A stretch of DNA of 64,000 nucleotides from assembly GCA_910575815.1 (NCBI GenBank), contig CAJTFN010000016.1:1-64000 (forward strand). The letters are read 5' to 3'. The notes below the pieces were generated by a model that was not told where the DNA came from, ran no database searches, and saw nothing but the letters and a program-made list of their open reading frames with translations. Shown here piece after piece: positions 52,149 to 61,210 of the stretch; the first letter of the stretch is position 1; each line of letters starts with the position of its first letter. This DNA comes from Oscillospiraceae bacterium. GTDB lineage: Bacteria; Bacillota; Clostridia; Oscillospirales; Oscillospiraceae. Made by a program: the position numbers and the translations under genes.

Positions 52149-52255
52149 TTACTTTCGTGAAAGATGGGTTAGATGGGCTGCTTATCGTCCACGCTATCGT
52201 GTCGAGCGGCTTTACTGGAGTTCACCAGCACCTCGCACCCCTATCCCATTGTCTG
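52117..52255 (-). ncRNA. Possible small RNA
   Basis: A minus-strand GCATATAAT motif at 52259-52267 faces left into a stretch with no gene and ends at the hairpin GGCCCTAGCC/GGCTAGGACC (52120-52145) followed by TTTGCCTTTT. Predicted length about 135 nt. Nothing else was seen between 51986 and 52351. Confidence 0.4.
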
Positions 52256-52258
52256 ACT

Positions 52259-52267
52259 ATTATATGC
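52259..52267 (-). promoter_or_regulatory. GCATAnnAT promoter-like motif
   Basis: Minus strand GCATATAAT with no gene following. Confidence 0.45.
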
Positions 52268-52351
52268 ACTGCTATCAAAAAATATCAGGCAAGAAAACAA
52301 CGAATCTTTTTGAGCGAAGAATGTGCTCTTAGGGATGGAGGGGGAAATACT

Positions 52352-52858
52352 TCACACTTCCTGCGAAACAATAGATAGGCACTCCTCCTTAGCCTCCAAC
52401 AGCCGCCGAATTTCTTCGCTGCCTGCGCCGTTGGTCTGGTCCACATCCATCGCCGCTGCCCGGAACGCCTTCTGGATGTCATCCGCCGTGGTTCCGGTCT
52501 GGGTGAGCCCCAAGGTGGCGAAACAGTCCGGAACTGGAACATGGCAGGGTAGGGATTTCAGAATACCCTCTACCCAGGTTTGAAGGTCATAGATGCCCCT
52601 GTTGGATGCCCGGGCAAGGTCCTCCAGAGTCAGGACGATTTGGCAGAAGGCGTCGGAACCATAAGACAACGGGTGCCCATGAGCGGCGGCGCTGTCGATG
52701 CTGTGCTCAAAGCGATATTCCTGCCCCTTGTAGGTAAAGGTCACCCAGGCAGCCCGCCGGGTGTAGTCATAATCGAATTTGTCGATGCCAAGCCGGGTCA
52801 TGACTGTTCCCAGCTTTTTCTCATAAGTTGCCGTGTTATAGCGTTTCGCATTCGCCAT
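52352..52858 (-). CDS. Protein with a C-terminal degenerate J domain
   Basis: 168 residues from the ATG at 52858 (GGAGGGCG upstream). Residues 1-105 are an alpha/beta domain with AAWVTFTYKGQEYRFEH. Residues 115-165 follow the J-domain plan: FATLGL, then TADDIQKAFRAAAMD and a final helix with LLEAKEECLS; the HPD tripeptide that drives Hsp70 is replaced by DVDQTNG. It should not stimulate DnaK in the usual way. Confidence 0.7.
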   Translation of the reverse strand: MANAKRYNTATYEKKLGTVMTRLGIDKFDYDYTRRAAWVTFTYKGQEYRFEHSIDSAAAHGHPLSYGSDAFCQIVLTLEDLARASNRGIYDLQTWVEGILKSLPCHVPVPDCFATLGLTQTGTTADDIQKAFRAAAMDVDQTNGAGSEEIRRLLEAKEECLSIVSQEV

Positions 52859-52895
52859 ACCTGCGCCCTCCACTTCTTGTGATTTTTATATCCTT

Positions 52896-52904
52896 ATTAT
52901 ATGC
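52896..52904 (-). promoter_or_regulatory. GCATAnnAT promoter-like motif
   Basis: Minus strand GCATATAAT with TTTC 8 nt upstream, 38 bp before the ATG at 52858. Confidence 0.65.
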
Positions 52905-53001
52905 AGGAGCGTGAAAAACAACTTTCGTCCCTGGCATATTAGCACAGAGCATTTCCCTCCGTCAAAAGAAGTTCCTTTCCAGAATACCTTTCCCGATTGG
53001 C

Positions 53002-53010
53002 GCATAAGAT
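53002..53010 (+). promoter_or_regulatory. GCATAnnAT promoter-like motif
   Basis: GCATAAGAT with TTTC 9 nt upstream, 49 bp before the ATG at 53059. Confidence 0.6.
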
Positions 53011-53058
53011 TCCTCCAAACACACAATAGGAAATTTATGAAGTGAGGAGGAAAGGAAC

Positions 53059-53658
53059 ATGGTGTACTATATTAGCAATCGGGTACTCTACCGCGGATTC
53101 CACAGCTGTCCGGGCAGCCGAAAGAGGGTTATCCGGCAGGATGGAACGGTTGTAAAGGGGGAATGGCTTACAGGTCAATTGGTGGAAATTCCAATGGAAA
53201 CACCGCCGGGCGCCAGAGCTCAACTGCCAATTCTGTGCCTTGGGACGCCGGGAAAGCGACTTGGTTCCGTGTCTGCCCGGAGTGTGTACCCAGATACGCT
53301 GTCTCAGTTTTCGTGGACATACATCGATACGAAATGGGAGCTGCTTACAAAGAGGACGCAGGAGAATTGGATGCAGTCTCATCAGCCCAGCGAGTGGAAA
53401 GGAGTCCCTGTATTCGAGGGAGACATTTTTCTGGATGCGCTCGACCGGGAATACTATGTCGCGGAGTGTACGGTGCAGGAGGGATTCCGACTTCGCTCCG
53501 TGCAGACGGGCAAGTGTGACCCCTGGGAGTTTTCCCTCAAGAAGCTCAAGGGGAACCTTTGGGAACCGCCCAGGGATTTGGATACAGGGTTGCTCCAGGT
53601 ATTTCACCAGACTAGGAGAGCCGGGTGCCGGGAAGAAGCATTGTCTATCGCCATATGA
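53059..53658 (+). CDS. YopX-like protein
   Basis: 199 residues, ATG after GAGGAGGAAAGG. LYRGFHSC, GEWLTGQLVEIP (34-45) and WKGVPVFEGDIF (113-124) follow the YopX pattern found in many Firmicutes phages and plasmids, whose role is unknown. Longer than most by a basic C-terminal part. Supports a phage-like history for part of the backbone. Confidence 0.75.
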   Translation: MVYYISNRVLYRGFHSCPGSRKRVIRQDGTVVKGEWLTGQLVEIPMETPPGARAQLPILCLGTPGKRLGSVSARSVYPDTLSQFSWTYIDTKWELLTKRTQENWMQSHQPSEWKGVPVFEGDIFLDALDREYYVAECTVQEGFRLRSVQTGKCDPWEFSLKKLKGNLWEPPRDLDTGLLQVFHQTRRAGCREEALSIAI

Positions 53659-53659
53659 G

Positions 53660-53700
53660 AGACCCAGCCCTGTCCTGTTTGGATGGGGCTGGGTCTTTCT
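53660..53700 (+). terminator. Rho-independent terminator
   Basis: GACCCAGCCC pairs with GGGCTGGGTC, followed by TTTCTG. Confidence 0.85.
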
Positions 53701-53850
53701 GATTTGACAAGGATAGGTGGGCCATGGGTACGCTGGGATGGCTCAAGGCCCGACACAGATGGGAGAAAGCCGCACGAAACTGTGTCGGGAAGTGTGGGGC
53801 CATTCCTCACTCATCCAAGTTTTTCTTTTGCCAAAGCAAAGCCCCGCCCT
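53698..53850. repeat. Dispersed hairpin element
   Basis: GATTTGACAAGGATAGG and TTCTTTTGCCAAAGC outer arms; GCCCGACACAG (about 53748) and CTGTGTCGGG (about 53779) inner arms. Confidence 0.65.
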
Positions 53851-53866
53851 TTCGGGCGGGGTAATA
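53841..53866 (-). terminator. Terminator hairpin
   Basis: GCCCCGCCC pairs with GGGCGGGG; minus strand continues GCTTTGC. Confidence 0.7.
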
Positions 53867-53869
53867 TTC

Positions 53870-54877
53870 TCAGCCGGCATCTTCGATGGAGGCGTCGTAC
53901 TCGCCGCCGGGTTCGCAGCCGCTCAGGCCAACGGCAACGCCGTCCACGGTCAGCTCAACATCAGCAGTCAGAATCAGGCTGACGAAGCCGCCTTCGTTGA
54001 ACTCATCGTTCTTTTCCAGCACCGTGTCGCCGATGACAATCTCGGCGTCAAACGGCACCCGCAGCACGAAGGAGTCTGCCAGAACGACGATGCCGTCCTC
54101 AAACCGGTATTCCTCGCCGGGCTCACATTCTGTCAGGTCGATGTCGCAGCCATCGATGTTCAGCTCGGTGTCAGTGCCGACTACCAGCCCGATTTCATCG
54201 TCGAGGGCTTCCTCTTTCGGGACCCAGGGTTTGCCGTCCCACAGGATGTCGGAGCTGCTCGGAACCCACAGAACAAAGGAATCATCCGGCAGCTCACTGC
54301 CTTCCTCATCGTCCAAGTCGAGCAGGTCATACTCCTCGCCGGGCTCACACTCACTGAGGTCAACGTGGCAGCCATCCACGGCCAGCAGTTCGCCGGGCAG
54401 AATGTCGATGGGAACTTCGCCGTCCTCTTCCTCATCCAGGTAGTCAACCAGGTCGATGGGTTCGCCGTCAATTTCTACCGCCGCGTCAATGGGAACCCAG
54501 ATGGTGAAGGCGTCGTCCAGGTCGCTGAGAGATTCTTCGATGATGCTGTCAGTATCACCCAGGATTTCATCCAGGTCATCCGCAACCAGGTTACGCAGTT
54601 CCACGACGTCGCTGACCATGGCGATAACACCGGACATCAGGTCATCACCGAGGTCGTTATTCACAACAGTGAACATGATGGCCCGCAGGGTAAAAATCAT
54701 GCTCTCGCAGGTCAGCAGGACCTCGCCGGCGCCGGGCACATCAAACAGGCCCTCACCGTTGCAGTCATAAAGGGCGCTGGCGGCGTCACAGGTGGTTTCA
54801 AGGGCCTTGCCGAGTTCGTCCAGAACGTCCATGGTGGACTTGCGGAGAGTGATATCCTTCACAGAAACAGTCTTCAT
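53870..54877 (-). CDS. Very acidic protein with three internal repeats
   Basis: 335 residues, ATG preceded by CGGGAGCGCC. Residues 1-115 are helical. Residues 120-335 hold three repeats of about 70 residues, each with a W/RVP strand, a G-x-P or G-x-T turn and a closing block like VDLSECEPGEEYD. Strongly acidic, no signal peptide or membrane segment. It could bind cations or mimic DNA; neither is shown. Promoter motif at 54954. Confidence 0.8.
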   Translation of the reverse strand: MKTVSVKDITLRKSTMDVLDELGKALETTCDAASALYDCNGEGLFDVPGAGEVLLTCESMIFTLRAIMFTVVNNDLGDDLMSGVIAMVSDVVELRNLVADDLDEILGDTDSIIEESLSDLDDAFTIWVPIDAAVEIDGEPIDLVDYLDEEEDGEVPIDILPGELLAVDGCHVDLSECEPGEEYDLLDLDDEEGSELPDDSFVLWVPSSSDILWDGKPWVPKEEALDDEIGLVVGTDTELNIDGCDIDLTECEPGEEYRFEDGIVVLADSFVLRVPFDAEIVIGDTVLEKNDEFNEGGFVSLILTADVELTVDGVAVGLSGCEPGGEYDASIEDAG

Positions 54878-54953
54878 GATGAAATGGCGCTCCCGTTCAC
54901 AATAGGGCAGCGCATCCTCCTTAAAAGTTTTGTTGGGTTTTGCTTAATGAGGT

Positions 54954-54962
54954 ATTATATGC
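54954..54962 (-). promoter_or_regulatory. GCATAnnAT promoter-like motif
   Basis: Minus strand GCATATAAT with TTTC 8 nt upstream, 77 bp before the ATG at 54877. An unused AAGGAGG lies between. Confidence 0.6.
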
Positions 54963-55024
54963 AAGCCTCAGAAATCCTATCACGGGAAGGACGGTAGTTT
55001 TGACAAATTTTTTCCGGTCTCCCC

Positions 55025-55033
55025 GCATACGAT
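55025..55033 (+). promoter_or_regulatory. GCATAnnAT promoter-like motif
   Basis: GCATACGAT with TTTC 10 nt upstream, 51 bp before the TTG at 55084. Confidence 0.55.
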
Positions 55034-55083
55034 TAAAACATAAATGTCCTGGGGGTTCCCCGGGACGGAGGAGGCGATTTTTC

Positions 55084-55458
55084 TTGGAAAAAATTCCACA
55101 TGTATCTAATGAAGAGCTGTCCCATTTGAGGGGCTCTCTGCCGGACTATAAATTCCGGGTTTTCGACTCATCGTTTTCGCGCAGCTACGGCCAGGATGCC
55201 GAACTGCTGCTGTCTTGTGGACGGGAGCTTCTGTACGAGGCCGCCGAAATTTCGGAGGACCGGCTTTTGCTGGCAAAGGCGGAGGGCGGCGGTCTGACGG
55301 CGGCCCTGTATGTGGACCGTGATTATTTTGAAATCTCTCTCTGGGACGAAGATGGGCACCACCACGCTGGCGGCTGGCAATGGCCCATTGAGTTCCGGGG
55401 ACATACGGTGGATGATTTGGAGTTTATGATGGCACAGCATCTTCTGCCGGAAAAATAG
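55084..55458 (+). CDS. Unknown 124-residue protein
   Basis: TTG start with GGAGGAGG 8-15 bases upstream; the frame is open further left but without start signals. Alpha/beta, with DYFEISLWDEDGHHHAGGW near the end. No family recognised. Shares a terminator with the convergent PARP gene. Confidence 0.7.
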   Translation: MEKIPHVSNEELSHLRGSLPDYKFRVFDSSFSRSYGQDAELLLSCGRELLYEAAEISEDRLLLAKAEGGGLTAALYVDRDYFEISLWDEDGHHHAGGWQWPIEFRGHTVDDLEFMMAQHLLPEK

Positions 55459-55491
55459 AACGGGACCCGACAAACGTCGGGTCCCGTTCTA
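55459..55491. terminator. Bidirectional terminator
   Basis: AACGGGACCCGAC pairs with GTCGGGTCCCGTT, between convergent genes. Confidence 0.9.
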
Positions 55492-56691
55492 TTAGCTCTT
55501 TAGCTCCACCAGATATTTAATGGTGGTCTGGTCCTCCCGATAAACAATGATTTCATCGTTCACCAGTGCCCGGCCGGCGTGAGCGTGCAGAGAGCAGCAG
55601 CCAGGGGCCACCTTCTGCAGCTTTGTCCAGGTCATATCCCCGCATCCGCAATTGTCGGAGACGTCGTAGGGCTTCCCGTAGGCTACCTCATAGAGTGACA
55701 GGAACCCGAAGCTGGAGCTTCCGTGGGCGTAAGTGGAGCCGCGCAGGGAAGTATAGCGAACGGACTTCCGTGCTTTGGGGGCAAAATACAGGCCATAACC
55801 AAACATTTTGCCATTGATGATGGCGTTCGTGGGACGGAGAACCAACCCGGACCGCAGGATGCCCCACCAGTTTTCGGTACGGCTTCCATGCCAGAGCAGT
55901 TTCTTGGTCAGGCGGCCTTTGCCTTTGCAGAACTCCTTGAAGTTTTTCCGGGTGGCCTTGTTCTCAACCCGCCATGCTTTATAGTACATGTGGGCACACT
56001 CCGGGCCAAGTTCTTTCTTGATGACGGCCACGTCTTTTTCGGTTACAGGAGAGAACTCCAGGCCAAACGCCTCCAGAACAGTCTCATTCTCATTCCCGGT
56101 CGTTTTCTGCTCTACGACATCTCCGGAAACCTGGCCAGCCATGACGTCCAACAGCTGCTGCTCACGGTGAATGATGCCCGCAAACTCGCTGGCCTGGGAT
56201 GCAAGGTAATCCGGCACAAAGTTCATCTTGCGGGGAATAACTCCGAAGAGCTCAATGAGGGTGTCGTTGAACTCATTCACAGAGAGGCTGGCTGACGTGT
56301 TGTACAGGCGGTTGATAATGTTTTGGGCCCTGGCTACCATAGCGGCAGACACCTGTGTGGACGCCACTGTATAGTTTTTTGCCACGGTGTCACGGGCCTT
56401 TTCCCGCAGATAGGCAATCAGCTTAGCGACATCTTCGTCCTCGATGGGCTTATACCTCTCTGTGGTTTTGACCTGAGCCACAGACACCAAGGAAGTCTGG
56501 TCCACATATCCCTTTTTCAGCTTTTGATTATAGATGCTGTGCCAACGGCCGATGGGGTAATGGACCGTCGTGCAGGTGGCGCCAATCCGCCCGTATTTGG
56601 CCTCGAACTCTCCGTTTCCGAGGTCCTGCATATCATAGAATTTGTTATTGTTCACGGAAGTCACGCATACTAAATGGCAAAAATCCGGCAT
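55492..56691 (-). CDS. WGR-domain poly(ADP-ribose) polymerase
   Basis: 399 residues, ATG after AAAGGAGG. Residues 8-75 are a WGR domain (NKFYDMQ, KYGRIGATC; Tyr replaces the first Trp). Residues 85-195 fit the helical regulatory domain. Residues 205-399 are the PARP catalytic domain with the full H-Y-E set: H268 (LLWHGSR), Y302 (GYGLYFAPKARKS) and E380 (NDEIIVY). So it should use NAD to modify protein or nucleic acid. WGR-PARPs respond to DNA ends in eukaryotes; they are rare in bacteria. Partners are unknown. Confidence 0.92.
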   Translation of the reverse strand: MPDFCHLVCVTSVNNNKFYDMQDLGNGEFEAKYGRIGATCTTVHYPIGRWHSIYNQKLKKGYVDQTSLVSVAQVKTTERYKPIEDEDVAKLIAYLREKARDTVAKNYTVASTQVSAAMVARAQNIINRLYNTSASLSVNEFNDTLIELFGVIPRKMNFVPDYLASQASEFAGIIHREQQLLDVMAGQVSGDVVEQKTTGNENETVLEAFGLEFSPVTEKDVAVIKKELGPECAHMYYKAWRVENKATRKNFKEFCKGKGRLTKKLLWHGSRTENWWGILRSGLVLRPTNAIINGKMFGYGLYFAPKARKSVRYTSLRGSTYAHGSSSFGFLSLYEVAYGKPYDVSDNCGCGDMTWTKLQKVAPGCCSLHAHAGRALVNDEIIVYREDQTTIKYLVELKS

Positions 56692-56718
56692 ATAATATCC
56701 TCCTTTAGGTTTGGGGGG

Positions 56719-56727
56719 ATTATATGC
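56719..56727 (-). promoter_or_regulatory. GCATAnnAT promoter-like motif
   Basis: Minus strand GCATATAAT, 28 bp before the PARP start. Confidence 0.55.
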
Positions 56728-56739
56728 AGATTGCTGGAG

Positions 56740-56825
56740 TTTGATTTTGGTCCGTCCAACAGTGTCGGGGTAGAAGAAGAAATCAACTCACCCCGCCCAC
56801 CTCTCCTTCTGCAAAATCAAAGCCA
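56740..56825. repeat. Dispersed hairpin element, diverged copy
   Basis: CAGTGTCGGGG inner arm and CTCTCCTTCTGCAAAATC outer arm. A TATAAT-like box at about 56896 may serve the topoisomerase operon. Confidence 0.45.
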
Positions 56826-56932
56826 AGGAGGTATCCAAAACTTGCGTTTCCCGCTCAAATCAGGTATTATGGAATCAAATTTTGTGAATTTGAATATAAT
56901 ATGGCGCAAATTAAGTTTTTGAGGTGAGTTAC

Positions 56933-58912
56933 ATGGCAAAAAAGCACGATTACGGCAACGAAGCCATTTCCGCGCTAAAAGGTGCTGACCGCGTGCGCAA
57001 ACGCCCGAGCGTTGTTTTCGGCTCTGATGGGCTGGAGGGCTGCGAGCACGCCGTCTTTGAAATCATGTCCAACGCCATTGACGAGGCCCGCGCCGGGTAC
57101 GGGATGGAAATCCAGGTCACCCGCTTCGCCGATGGCTCCTTTCAGGTGGAGGACCAGGGAAGGGGCTGTCCTGTCGATTGGAATGAAAAGGAGCAGAGGT
57201 TTAACTGGGAGCTGGTGTTCTGCGAACTCTATGCCGGCGGCAAGTATGGCCGGGATGGCAGCGGTTACGAGTACGCCTTGGGTCTCAATGGCCTGGGTTC
57301 CTGCGCCACCCAGTATTCCAGTAAGTATATGGATGTTACCGTCCTGCGGGACGGTTTCAAATACTCTCTCCATTTTGAAAGGGGGGAGAATATTGGCGGC
57401 TTGAAGAAGGAGACTGTAAAGGGCAAAAAGACCGGAACAACCATCCGCTGGCTGCCCGACTTGGAGGTTTTCACCGACATCGCCGTCCCAGCAGAGTATT
57501 TTCTGGACATCATGAAACGTCAGGCTGTGGTGAACGCCGGCGTTTTGTTTCGATTCCGCAACCAACAGGGGGATGGGACCTTTGAGGCCACGGAATTTCT
57601 CTACGAGAGTGGCATCCAGGATTATGTTGCGGAGCTGGCCGGGACAGATACCCTGACCACTCCCGTTTTCTGGGAGACAGAACGGCAGGGGAAAGACCGG
57701 GCAGACAAAAACGAATATAAGGTGAAGCTGTCCGTATCCTTCTGTTTCAGCAACCGTGTTCAGGTGATGGAACATTACCACAACTCCTCCTGGCTGGAGC
57801 ATGGCGGGTCCCCGGATAAAGCCGTGCGGTCAGCCTTTGTTTCAGCAATTGACGCCTATTTGAAACAGCAGGGGAAGTATTCGAAGGGGGAAAGCAAAAT
57901 CTCCTTTCAGGATGTTCAAGACTGCCTGGTTTTAGTCACCAACGATTTCTCCAGCGAGACTTCTTATGAGAACCAGACAAAGAAGGCCATCAACAACCGC
58001 TTCGTCCAGGACGCCATGACGGAGTTCCTCCGGTCCCAGATAGAAATTTATTTCATCGAGACGCCCATGGATGCGCAGAAAATTGGTGAGCAGGTCCTTA
58101 TTAACAAGAGGTCCCGGGAGAACGCGGAGAAGGCCCGCCTGAACATCAAGAAGAAGCTGACCGGCAGCATGGACCTCTCCAACCGAGTCCAAAAGTTCGT
58201 GGATTGCCGGTCGAGGGATGCGAGCCGCCGGGAGCTCTACATTGTAGAGGGCGATTCCGCTATGGGCAGCGTTAAGCTGAGCCGCGACTCGGAGTTCCAG
58301 GGCATCATGCCTGTCCGGGGCAAAATCCTCAATTGCCTGAAAGCGGATTACGGCCGCATCTTCAAGAGCGACATCATCACCGACCTGCTTCGCGTCCTGG
58401 GCTGCGGCATCGAGGTTCAGGACAAGCGGGCCAAAGACCTCGCGGCCTTTGACCTGAACAACCTCCGCTGGAGCAAGGTTGTCATCTGTACAGACGCCGA
58501 CGTCGATGGGTTCCAAATCCGAACGCTCATCCTGACCATGCTCTACCGCCTGACGCCAACCCTGATTGAAAAGGGTTATGTGTATATCGCGGAGTCTCCC
58601 CTTTATGAGATTACCTGTAAAGACAAGACCTGGTTCGCTTACTCCGAGAAGGAGAAGGGGGATATTCTTTCCAAACTGAAAGGGAAGAGGTGTGAAGTCA
58701 ACCGTTCCAAGGGCTTGGGTGAGAACGACCCGGACATGATGTGGCTGACCACTATGAATCCGGAGACCCGGCGTCTTATCAAGGCCATGCCGGAGGACGC
58801 GGAGAAGACCGCCCGGGTGTTTGACCTGCTGCTGGGAGACGACCTCCAAGGGAGGAAGGACCACATCGCCAGCAATGGCCACCGATACCTCGATTTGGCC
58901 GACATTTCGTGA
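56933..58912 (+). CDS. parE: Type IIA topoisomerase subunit B (GyrB/ParE)
   Basis: 659 residues, ATG after GAGGTGAG. GHKL ATPase: VRKRPSVVFGS, SNAIDEA, DQGRGCPV and GLNGLG loop. Transducer in the middle, Toprim with VEGDSAMGS and TDADVDGFQIRTL near residue 430-520. All catalytic residues intact. Length near ParE. Pairs with the subunit A gene 16 bases downstream. Whether it acts as gyrase or decatenase cannot be told; decatenating plasmid copies is the likely need. Confidence 0.95.
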   Translation: MAKKHDYGNEAISALKGADRVRKRPSVVFGSDGLEGCEHAVFEIMSNAIDEARAGYGMEIQVTRFADGSFQVEDQGRGCPVDWNEKEQRFNWELVFCELYAGGKYGRDGSGYEYALGLNGLGSCATQYSSKYMDVTVLRDGFKYSLHFERGENIGGLKKETVKGKKTGTTIRWLPDLEVFTDIAVPAEYFLDIMKRQAVVNAGVLFRFRNQQGDGTFEATEFLYESGIQDYVAELAGTDTLTTPVFWETERQGKDRADKNEYKVKLSVSFCFSNRVQVMEHYHNSSWLEHGGSPDKAVRSAFVSAIDAYLKQQGKYSKGESKISFQDVQDCLVLVTNDFSSETSYENQTKKAINNRFVQDAMTEFLRSQIEIYFIETPMDAQKIGEQVLINKRSRENAEKARLNIKKKLTGSMDLSNRVQKFVDCRSRDASRRELYIVEGDSAMGSVKLSRDSEFQGIMPVRGKILNCLKADYGRIFKSDIITDLLRVLGCGIEVQDKRAKDLAAFDLNNLRWSKVVICTDADVDGFQIRTLILTMLYRLTPTLIEKGYVYIAESPLYEITCKDKTWFAYSEKEKGDILSKLKGKRCEVNRSKGLGENDPDMMWLTTMNPETRRLIKAMPEDAEKTARVFDLLLGDDLQGRKDHIASNGHRYLDLADIS

Positions 58913-58928
58913 AGGGGGGGATTTTATC

Positions 58929-61160
58929 GTGCCAAAAAAGAAACAAGCTGCCGGCAGTAAGCCAAAGGCCGATACTTCCGGCGTGATGAACCTCCGGGCC
59001 GAAGTGATGGAACAGCCCATCACCGATATGCTGGAGTTCAACTATATGCCATACGCGATGAGCGTCATTGTGTCTCGGGCAATTCCGGAAATCGACGGCC
59101 TCAAGCCGTCCCACCGCAAGCTCTTATATACAATGTATAAGATGGGCCTCCTGACTGGTGGCCGAACGAAGTCTGCCAATATCGTAGGGCAGACGATGCG
59201 CCTGAATCCGCACGGGGATGCCGCCATCTATGACACCATGGTGCGTCTTTCCCGGGGCTATGGCGCCCTGCTGCATCCCCTGGTGGACTCCAAGGGAAAC
59301 TTTGGCAAGGCATATTCCCGGGACATGGCGTGGGCAGCGCCCCGGTACACCGAGGCAAAGCTGGACACCATCACGCAGGAATTCTTCCGGGACATCGACC
59401 AGGATGCCGTAGACTTCACGGATAACTACGATGGCACCATGAAAGAGCCCACCTTGCTGCCGACGACTTTTCCCAACATTCTCGTTTCAGCGAACCAGGG
59501 CATCGCCGTTGGCATGGCGTCCAATATCTGCGGGTTCAACCTTGCAGAGGTGTGTGATACCACGATTGCCCTGCTGGAGAACAAGAACCACGACATTATG
59601 ACAACCCTTCCCGCCCCGGACCTTCCAACCGGCGGACAGCTTCTCTATGACGCTGCCGCGATGACTGAGATTTACAATACGGGACGAGGTTCCTTCAAGG
59701 TCCGGGCCAAGTGGCGGTACAGCAAAAAGGAGAACCTCATCGAGGTTTTCGAGATTCCCTATTCCACAACCATTGAGGCAATCATTGAAAAGACTGTTGA
59801 GCTGGTTAAGACTGGGAAAATTAAAGAAATCGCGGATATTCGGGACGAAACCGATTTGAATGGCCTGAAGCTGGCCATTGACTTGAAACGCGGCGCCGAC
59901 CCGGAGAAAGTCATGAACCAGCTCTTCAAACTGACCTCTTTGATGGACAGCCAGTCGTGCAACTTTAATATCCTCATTCATGGGATGCCGAAGGTGCTGG
60001 GAGTCCGTGACATCCTGAATGAGTGGATTTCCTGGCGGACAGAGTGCGTCCGGCGGCGTCTCCAATTTTCCATCCAGAAAAAGTCAGAGAAACTGCATCT
60101 ACTCAAGGGTCTGGGCCTTATCCTTTTGGATATTGATAAGGCGGTCAAGATTATCCGCGAGACGGAGGAGGATGCCAAGGTCATCCCGAACTTGATGGCT
60201 GGCTTTGGCCTGGACCAGGTACAGGCAGAGTACGTGGCTGATATCCGGCTGCGAAACATCAACAAGGAGTACATCCTCAAACGGACGAAGGAAACCGCCG
60301 CGCTGGAGAAAGAAATCGCCAGCCTGGAAGCTACGGTTAAATCCGCCAGGAAAACCCAGCGCCTTATCATCAAGGAGCTGGAGGAGGTCAAAAAGAAACA
60401 TGGGGCTCCACGGCGTACGGAAATCCTCTACAATTACGCTAAGGAGGCTGTTGGCGACGAAGACGATTCCGTTCCTGACTATGCAGTAAACCTGTTTTTG
60501 TCCCGGGAGGGGTACTTGAAGAAAATCACCCCTCTGTCTCTACGGATGGCAAGCGAGCAGAAATATAAGGAGGGAGACGGACCGTCCCAGCAATGGGAGG
60601 CGAATAACCGGGATGAACTTCTGGTATTCACCGATAAGCAGCAATGCTACAAAACCAGGTTGAGCGAGTTCGGCGATACGAAAGCCAGCGCCCTTGGAGA
60701 TTACTTGCCGTCGAAGCTGGGAATGGCCCAGGACGAAAAGACCGTGTGGGCCTGCATCCCTGGAGATTATTCCGGGAACCTCTTGTTCTTCTTCGAAAAC
60801 GGCAAGGTCGCGCGGGTAGAGCTCTCAGCCTACCAGACCCAATCCAAGCGGAGGAAACTGACAGGGGCATATTCCGATAAAGCACCGCTGGCGGCCATTG
60901 TCTGGATTACGGAGGATAAGGACCTGGCAGTCCTCACCACGGAGGGGCGATGTGTTGTTTTCAACACCTCTCAGCTTGCCGTGAAAACCACGCGGTCCGC
61001 ACAAGGCGTTGGCGTGGTGACTCCCAAGAAGAATCACCGAGTCGAAAGAGTCATTCTCTTGGAGGAAACCGGCATTACGAAGGTCAGCCGGTACAGGGCA
61101 AAAGCTCTGCCGGCTGTTGGGATGCTGTTGACGCCGCAGGACAAAGAAACAACACTCTAA
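58929..61160 (+). CDS. parC: Type IIA topoisomerase subunit A (GyrA/ParC)
   Basis: 743 residues from a GTG at 58929 after GAAGGGGGG. Breakage-reunion domain with R139-Y140 (APRYTE) as the DNA-linking Tyr, DGLKPSHRKLLYTMY and NPHGD, tower and coiled-coil regions, then a short beta-pinwheel C-terminus. No clear GyrA box, which favours a ParC-like decatenase. Forms an operon with parE. Confidence 0.93.
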   Translation: MPKKKQAAGSKPKADTSGVMNLRAEVMEQPITDMLEFNYMPYAMSVIVSRAIPEIDGLKPSHRKLLYTMYKMGLLTGGRTKSANIVGQTMRLNPHGDAAIYDTMVRLSRGYGALLHPLVDSKGNFGKAYSRDMAWAAPRYTEAKLDTITQEFFRDIDQDAVDFTDNYDGTMKEPTLLPTTFPNILVSANQGIAVGMASNICGFNLAEVCDTTIALLENKNHDIMTTLPAPDLPTGGQLLYDAAAMTEIYNTGRGSFKVRAKWRYSKKENLIEVFEIPYSTTIEAIIEKTVELVKTGKIKEIADIRDETDLNGLKLAIDLKRGADPEKVMNQLFKLTSLMDSQSCNFNILIHGMPKVLGVRDILNEWISWRTECVRRRLQFSIQKKSEKLHLLKGLGLILLDIDKAVKIIRETEEDAKVIPNLMAGFGLDQVQAEYVADIRLRNINKEYILKRTKETAALEKEIASLEATVKSARKTQRLIIKELEEVKKKHGAPRRTEILYNYAKEAVGDEDDSVPDYAVNLFLSREGYLKKITPLSLRMASEQKYKEGDGPSQQWEANNRDELLVFTDKQQCYKTRLSEFGDTKASALGDYLPSKLGMAQDEKTVWACIPGDYSGNLLFFFENGKVARVELSAYQTQSKRRKLTGAYSDKAPLAAIVWITEDKDLAVLTTEGRCVVFNTSQLAVKTTRSAQGVGVVTPKKNHRVERVILLEETGITKVSRYRAKALPAVGMLLTPQDKETTL

Positions 61161-61163
61161 GAC

Positions 61164-61210
61164 AAACCCATCCCCTGGAGATTTTCACTCCGGGGGATGG
61201 GTTTCGATTT
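61164..61210 (+). terminator. Rho-independent terminator
   Basis: AACCCATCCCC pairs with GGGGATGGGTT, then TCGATTT. Confidence 0.85.

Noticed and set aside
57932..59041. 369-codon minus-strand frame across the topoisomerase genes
   Set aside because: Lies over highly conserved catalytic regions of ParE and ParC; shadow of codon bias.
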